A stretch of DNA of 64,000 nt from Paenibacillus rhizophilus (lineage in GTDB: Bacteria; Bacillota; Bacilli; Paenibacillales; Paenibacillaceae), in assembly GCF_003854965.1 (NCBI RefSeq), contig NZ_RQPI01000012.1, positions 62,001 to 126,000 of the forward strand, written 5' to 3'. The notes below the pieces were generated by a model that worked only from the letters and a program-made list of their open reading frames with translations, did no database searches and was not told where the DNA came from. Both the position numbers and the translations under genes were made by a program. Shown here in pieces: positions 59,666-64,000 of this stretch (positions are counted from its first letter, which is position 1; each line of letters opens with the position of its first letter).

Positions 59666-61240
59666 TCAGCCGCGCTCCAGCATTTTACGGAACAAAAACG
59701 CCAGCTGCAGCCGCAGCAAATCGTCGGTCTTCTTGAAATCGACGTCCAGCAGCTCGCTCAGCTTCTCCATCCGGTAAGTGGCTGTATTGCGGTGAATGAA
59801 CAGCTTCTTGGCCGTTTCGTTGATATGGCCGTCATTTTCCAGAAAAGCTTCCAATGTATGCAGCATTTCCCTTACGTACTCAGGTTCGCGGCCAAGCAAT
59901 CCGGCCAGGGTGCGGCTGCAGTATTTTTGCATCATTTCGGCGGGAACCTGCTGCAGCACCATGGCCAGCTCAAGCTGGCGGTAATGCGCAACCTGCTGTC
60001 CGGCATTCCAGTGGGCAGTCAAGCGCATGGCTTCCTTCACTTCGGCAAAAGCTTCCCTGATCTCCTCCGGCTTGCTCTTCCGGCAGCTGACCGCCGCCCG
60101 GGGGTAGCAGCCTTCACTGATCTCCAGCTTGTCGAAGCAAGCCTCGATCATGCCGCTAAAGCGCTCCGGAGCCAGCCGTTCCCCCGAGTAGATTGACAGC
60201 AGCCCTTCATCTACTATTAGGTGAAAAGCCTGCATCTTTCCAAGCTCCGGATGCTGCACATACTCTTCTTTCAGGCGGGTCAACTCGTGCTGCCTCAGTT
60301 CTCCCGCTTCGGTCACATCGCTAAGAACAAACTGAAACGCCCCTTGCAGCAATCCGGGATCCATGGCGTCAGCCGCCTTTGCCAGCTCGATACACGACAG
60401 ATCACCTTTCAGACAGCGGCGAAGCTGTCTGCCGAATTCTCTGTGCAGATCCTGCTCGAAATAATCCTGGGCGCCTGACCGGATGTGATACGCGATAAGT
60501 TCGGCTCCCTGAACGAACAGGCTCTCTTCCATGGACAGCAGCAAGGGGTCGATGGAACAAAAGACGAGATAGCCCGCGCACTCTTCCCCCTGAAGGAGAG
60601 GAAGGCGGTAACCCGCCTCCTCTCCGATGCGCACCTTGCGGTTCTTGTTCCCCCACGGCCATCCGCCCAGCAGTTCACGTTCGCTGTGGGGAGAGTTGTT
60701 GAAGAGCAGTTCCCCGCGGCTGCCGATAACGGCCAATGGATGGCCGACACACTCGGAGACGGACTCCAGCAGCGAACGGCTGCGCACGGGGTGCAGAGCA
60801 AAACGCATCAGCTTCCGCTGCTTCTCAAGGACGGATTGCAGCGCGCCTGTGCTGCGGGCGAGCTCCGCACGGAACAGGCCGTTCATCTGGTCTGAGAACG
60901 TAAACTGGAACGGCAGCTCGATAAGCGGGAAGTTCAGCTCTTCCGCTTCGGCAATCAAAGCTTCAGGGACCGTTTCCCAGAAACGCCCCAGCTTGATCCC
61001 GAGTCCCGACGAGCCCCTCCGGTTGAGCTTATGAAGCAGTGCCGACGCCTGCTCAGGATTATCTTTGATGAGGTAGGCGGTCGTTAGAAGCATTTCGCCT
61101 TCCTTGATCCAGTCTGAAATATCCGGGGCATCCATCACATTGATCGACTTGACGATTCTGCGGGTTCCTTTGGAACCGGCAATCAGCTTTGCTTCCGACA
61201 AAGGATATATCGATAAAGCCTCTTCGACCGTAAGGTGCAT
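59666..61240 (-). CDS. pucR: PucR family purine-catabolism regulator
   Basis: A 524-residue activator: N-terminal PucR domain (VEEALSIYPLSEAKLIAGS ... VMDAPDISDWIKEGEMLLTTAYLIKD), a central GGDEF-like region, and a C-terminal helix-turn-helix (LEAFLENDGHINETAKKLFIHRNTATYRMEKLSELL). It senses purine breakdown intermediates such as allantoin in Bacillus. GAGGAGGGG precedes the ATG. Two perfect TnrA/GlnR boxes lie upstream. Confidence 0.93.
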   Translation of the reverse strand: MHLTVEEALSIYPLSEAKLIAGSKGTRRIVKSINVMDAPDISDWIKEGEMLLTTAYLIKDNPEQASALLHKLNRRGSSGLGIKLGRFWETVPEALIAEAEELNFPLIELPFQFTFSDQMNGLFRAELARSTGALQSVLEKQRKLMRFALHPVRSRSLLESVSECVGHPLAVIGSRGELLFNNSPHSERELLGGWPWGNKNRKVRIGEEAGYRLPLLQGEECAGYLVFCSIDPLLLSMEESLFVQGAELIAYHIRSGAQDYFEQDLHREFGRQLRRCLKGDLSCIELAKAADAMDPGLLQGAFQFVLSDVTEAGELRQHELTRLKEEYVQHPELGKMQAFHLIVDEGLLSIYSGERLAPERFSGMIEACFDKLEISEGCYPRAAVSCRKSKPEEIREAFAEVKEAMRLTAHWNAGQQVAHYRQLELAMVLQQVPAEMMQKYCSRTLAGLLGREPEYVREMLHTLEAFLENDGHINETAKKLFIHRNTATYRMEKLSELLDVDFKKTDDLLRLQLAFLFRKMLERG

Positions 61241-61291
61241 GCCGCCCCTCCTCCGTTATATTTATAAAATCAAAACTTTTATGTTTTTTTG

Positions 61292-61308
61292 TGTTACTTT
61301 ATGTAACA
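61292..61308. promoter_or_regulatory. TnrA/GlnR box 1 upstream of pucR
   Basis: TGTTACTTTATGTAACA, exact match to TGTNAN7TNACA and itself almost fully palindromic; 51 bp upstream of the pucR ATG. Confidence 0.7.
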
Positions 61309-61362
61309 TTATAAAGAATATGCCCCCCTTTGAAAAGATTAAAGTTTAGAAACTCCGCTTTA

Positions 61363-61379
61363 TGTTATGTAACTTTACA
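61363..61379. promoter_or_regulatory. TnrA/GlnR box 2 upstream of pucR
   Basis: TGTTATGTAACTTTACA, exact match to TGTNAN7TNACA, 71 bp (about seven helical turns) from box 1 in the 274-bp gap between the amidase stop and pucR. Confidence 0.65.
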
Positions 61380-61515
61380 TATATTTCTTGTTGAATTTCT
61401 TTAGTGTCGCCACCGGATAAAAAGAAAGAGCTGCCAGTCACGGAGTTTCCGCGGGACAGCCCTGTATTTTTTATTGAATCCAAGAAGGAACGCCGCAAAT
61501 CCTTTAAAGGACGGA

Positions 61516-62766
61516 TCAAACCAGCGCCGGCTTCCAGATTTGGTTTGCCCATGCCAGCAGACGCAGATCTTGGCCGAAGCCTCCGATTATGGACAGTCCG
61601 AGCGGAAGACCGCCGGGACCGTTAACCGGGAGTGTAATTTGCGGAAGGCCGGCCAGGCCGGCGATGCAGCAGAGCGACATGGCTCCACTGCGGTTAAACT
61701 CCAGCTGAGCCGCATCTCCTCCGGACAGCGGCGCCGCACCGGGCACCGTCGGAATGACCAGCGCCCCGTCCTCGCCAAGCATATTGCTGAGACGGACAGC
61801 GACTTCCTTCCGGAACGACTCGGCAGCATCATGATTCTGTCCGTACAGCTCTTCCGCCAAGGCAAATCGGGCGGCGATATCCGGCCCGAACGTCGGACGC
61901 TGCTTCCGGACCCAGCTTCCGTGTGTCTCCCATATTTCACTGCCCTGAAGCTCCCGGAAGACATCCATCCATGCCTTCAGCCCTTCCGGAGCAACTTCGG
62001 TCTCCATACTCCGCCCGGCGCCGGCCTGCAAAAGCTTCAATGCGCCGGACAATACTCCGGCGCTTTCCGGTTCCGCCAGCCTCCAGGCATCCCTGGCGAC
62101 AAACAGTGTGCTCATGTTCTTCATACCAAGAACAGCCTCGCCGCCCGCCGCTGCGTCCGGGCCAGTTGCTGTCTCCGCCGTATTCTCTCCTCTATCCATG
62201 CCTTCAAGCAGCACTTTGCCGACCCGGAGGAGAAGTTCAGGGCTCCCCGCCATCCAGCCGACGGTATCGAACTGCGGAGCAAGCGGAATTACGCCGCTCA
62301 TATCGACCGCTCCGTGACTCGGCCGGAAACCGTAAATGCCGCAGTACGCGGACGGTACGCGGATCGAGCCTCCCGTATCCGTTCCGAGCGCGCAGTCGAC
62401 GCTCCCCGCGGCGACAGCAACCGCCGAGCCGCTGGATGATCCGCCGGGAATTCTTCCCTTTCCGCGCGGGTTCACCGGCGTTCCGTAATGAACATTCTCC
62501 CCGCCGAGGCTGTACATCAGTTCATCCGTATGGGCAGCTCCCCTGAGAGCAGCCCCCGCCATCAGCAGACGGCGAACCGCTTCGGCATGCTCCGCCGCCG
62601 CCGGATGGCTGAGCAGCCAGTCCGGATTACCGGCCGACGAGGCATGCCCCTTGATTGCAAATACATCTTTAACCGCAAACGTCACTCCGTCCAGAGATCC
62701 GCGCGCAAGCGGCGGGACCTCAAGTCCGGGATCGATAAACGCTCCATACCGGTTGTCCAAGCTCAT
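61516..62766 (-). CDS. Amidase-signature family hydrolase
   Basis: A 416-residue amidase-signature enzyme. The Ser-cisSer-Lys triad is visible: Lys in FAVKDVFAIKGH (about K33), cis-Ser in PGGSSSGSAVAVAAG, nucleophile Ser in GTDTGGSIRVPSAY. Length matches short AS enzymes such as ureidomalonase- or allophanate hydrolase-like proteins. Substrate unknown; position before pucR suggests nitrogen release from a purine or ureide product. AAGGAGGAG precedes the ATG. Confidence 0.88.
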   Translation of the reverse strand: MSLDNRYGAFIDPGLEVPPLARGSLDGVTFAVKDVFAIKGHASSAGNPDWLLSHPAAAEHAEAVRRLLMAGAALRGAAHTDELMYSLGGENVHYGTPVNPRGKGRIPGGSSSGSAVAVAAGSVDCALGTDTGGSIRVPSAYCGIYGFRPSHGAVDMSGVIPLAPQFDTVGWMAGSPELLLRVGKVLLEGMDRGENTAETATGPDAAAGGEAVLGMKNMSTLFVARDAWRLAEPESAGVLSGALKLLQAGAGRSMETEVAPEGLKAWMDVFRELQGSEIWETHGSWVRKQRPTFGPDIAARFALAEELYGQNHDAAESFRKEVAVRLSNMLGEDGALVIPTVPGAAPLSGGDAAQLEFNRSGAMSLCCIAGLAGLPQITLPVNGPGGLPLGLSIIGGFGQDLRLLAWANQIWKPALV

Positions 62767-62995
62767 CCGCTCTCTCCTCCTTCCGCTTTCTCTTCCCCTA
62801 GAGCTTCATCCGAATAAGTAGTAAAGGATTTGTATCCGCAATCGCCCCAAACTGCTGAAACATACCCTTGCAGCGTGTACAGATTGAGAGACGAAGCGGA
62901 ATTCCTCCACCTATTTTTTGACAAAGAGGCTTCTTGCCAGGGCCAAGCTGGAAAATCTCCAGCTAAATCCGGCATTTCAGCCAAAAATAAATAAA

Positions 62996-63026
62996 AAGCG
63001 GGCAAATAGCGTGAGGTTTTCCCGCT
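62996..63026 (-). terminator. Probable terminator after gamma-glutamyltransferase gene
   Basis: Arms AGCGGG (62997-63002) and CCCGCT (63021-63026), followed on the minus strand by TTTTTATTTATTTTT. The surrounding gap 62767-63209 also has a CTGGA/TCCAG inverted repeat near 62948-62963; a 112-codon minus frame there (62763-63101) has no ribosome site or recognisable domain. Confidence 0.6.
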
Positions 63027-63209
63027 CGTTGTCTGAAATATAGTTTTTCCGGAAATTAAAGGGATCTTTTCCCGTTTATTCGTTTTTGCAAGTACATGCA
63101 TGAGAGCAAGCGCAAGCCTAATCCTCGTTTAACCTCTGACAGGATGCTATTTGGTTATCTCCCTGCGTATCTAACCTTACATCCGCTTTCCACCGCTGAG
63201 GCTTTGCCG

Positions 63210-64000
63210 CTACCAGCCGATGGCTGCTCCGTCACAGCGCGGATCGGTCCCGCCGCTGCGGTAGCCGTTGTCATCAATGCTGATTACATGGGCGTGGCCG
63301 GCAAGTCCATCATAGTCCGCCGCCTTCCGCACCTTGTGGCCGGCTGCTGCCAGTTCTTCCAGCACAGTGTCCCCCACTCTGCTCTCCACGGTCAGCTCCT
63401 GGGTCGGTTCGCCCCATGTTCTGCCCCAGACGAACCGCGGCTCGTCGACCGCCTGCTGGGGATTCATCCCGTAATGCAGCATCCGGGTCAGCAGCAGCGT
63501 CTGGGTCTGCGGCTGGCCTTCGCCGCCCTGGGTGCCGTAAAGGATAGCGGGCTTGCCGTCCCGGCAGGCCATCGCCGGCATCAGCGTATGGAAGGTCCGC
63601 TTATGCGGCTCCAGTGTGTTGACCGCGGCCGGGTCCAGCGAGAAGAAGGAGCCCCGGTTCTGCAGCAGAATGCCGGAGCCGCCCGGGGCGGTTCCCGACC
63701 CGAATTCGAAGTACAGGCTCTGGATGAAGGACACCGCATTGCCTTCCGCATCCACAACCGCCGCATAGGCCGTGTCCCGGCCGGTAGGCTCGCTGGACAA
63801 CGCGGCCGCGCTGCGGGGCGAAATCAATGCCGCAAGCTGTGCAGCGTAAGTCTTATCCAGCAGCCGGTCCAGCGGAATCTCGCTGAATTCGGGATCGGTA
63901 AGCACCGCGTCGCGGTCGCGGAAGCTGGCCTTGATCGCTTCGACGAGAAGGTGATAATATTCATACGAGCCATGCTGAATGCCGCCGAAGTCAAACTTCT
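63210..64000 (-). CDS. ggt: Gamma-glutamyltransferase, C-terminal part (cut by window edge)
   Basis: The last about 263 residues of a gamma-glutamyltranspeptidase; the frame is open to base 64000. Landmarks: YEYYHLLVEAIKASFRDRDAVLTDPEFS (large subunit end), nucleophile Thr at the new small-subunit N-terminus in GRDTAYAAVVDAEGNAVSFIQS, GSGILLQNRG, PHKRTFHTLMPAM, YGTQGGEGQPQ and DEPRF. The two residues after the nucleophile differ from the usual TTH. Acts on glutathione or gamma-glutamyl compounds; export signal not visible because the N-terminus is missing. Confidence 0.9.
   Translation of the reverse strand, partial: KFDFGGIQHGSYEYYHLLVEAIKASFRDRDAVLTDPEFSEIPLDRLLDKTYAAQLAALISPRSAAALSSEPTGRDTAYAAVVDAEGNAVSFIQSLYFEFGSGTAPGGSGILLQNRGSFFSLDPAAVNTLEPHKRTFHTLMPAMACRDGKPAILYGTQGGEGQPQTQTLLLTRMLHYGMNPQQAVDEPRFVWGRTWGEPTQELTVESRVGDTVLEELAAAGHKVRKAADYDGLAGHAHVISIDDNGYRSGGTDPRCDGAAIGW

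Noticed and set aside
62763-63101. 112-codon minus frame after the amidase region
   Set aside because: No ribosome site or known domain, and it overlaps the terminator-like hairpin after the gamma-glutamyltransferase gene.
1-64000. tRNA, rRNA, insertion sequences, prophage or attachment sites
   Set aside because: No transposase, integrase or phage genes and no tRNA- or rRNA-like sequence were noticed on reading both strands; no dedicated search could be run.

Overview
The window looks like the chromosome of a Paenibacillus-type, spore-former-lineage Firmicute. The reasons are strong AGGAGG-like ribosome sites with frequent GTG and TTG starts, many lipoprotein sugar-binding proteins whose ABC operons carry no ATPase gene, a Bacillus-style puc/nup purine operon, an IDEAL-domain protein, YhaM, and perfect TnrA/GlnR boxes. 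I recognise no rRNA, tRNA, CRISPR array, phage or insertion sequence.

Region 1 (222-10239, minus strand). An IclR regulator precedes an OpuC-type quaternary-amine ABC importer (permease, lipoprotein, ATPase, permease), a nucleoside hydrolase, a urocanase-like protein, a DUF917 protein and a HutH-like protein. The HutH-like protein lacks the MIO-forming Ala-Ser-Gly triad and other histidase active-site residues, and the urocanase-like protein has lost conserved urocanase residues. I infer that this is an ergothioneine uptake and degradation operon (ergothionase, thiourocanate hydratase, thiohydantoin desulfurising enzyme), not histidine utilisation. The left edge, 1-221, holds only broken protein-like frames.

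Region 2 (10395-24669). Small regulatory modules: a zinc-less MDR oxidoreductase convergent with a TetR regulator; a LacI-controlled sugar ABC importer with a sulfatase; ArsR; a frameshifted YfbR-like HD hydrolase; DeoR plus a HAD phosphatase; MarR plus an NAD(P)H oxidoreductase and a VOC protein, with three copies of one 18-bp palindrome; and an orphan molybdate-binding lipoprotein.

Region 3 (24849-33611). A probable N-acetylmannosamine / amino-sugar operon (binding protein, two permeases, RpiR, NanE, BadF-type kinase), then a GH13 alpha-glucosidase divergent from its LacI regulator, with operator palindromes between them.

Region 4 (33823-41655). PspC-PspA envelope-stress pair, a secreted copper-amine-oxidase-N-domain protein, a DEDDh exonuclease, the YhaM exoribonuclease, a secreted protein with three putative covalent FMN sites and a long Lys-Pro-Ala-Thr linker, and an IDEAL-domain protein.

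Region 5 (41740-64000, minus strand). A contiguous purine-catabolism cluster: amidase, PucR, XdhC/PucA, PucB, a BMP-type nucleoside importer (NupNOPQ), three-subunit xanthine dehydrogenase, UraD, an unassigned coupled ORF, UraH, allantoinase, allantoate amidohydrolase, PucG and adenine deaminase. Several junctions are ATGA overlaps. Three perfect TnrA/GlnR boxes lie upstream of pucR and nupN. No uricase gene is visible. A gamma-glutamyltransferase gene is cut by the right edge.
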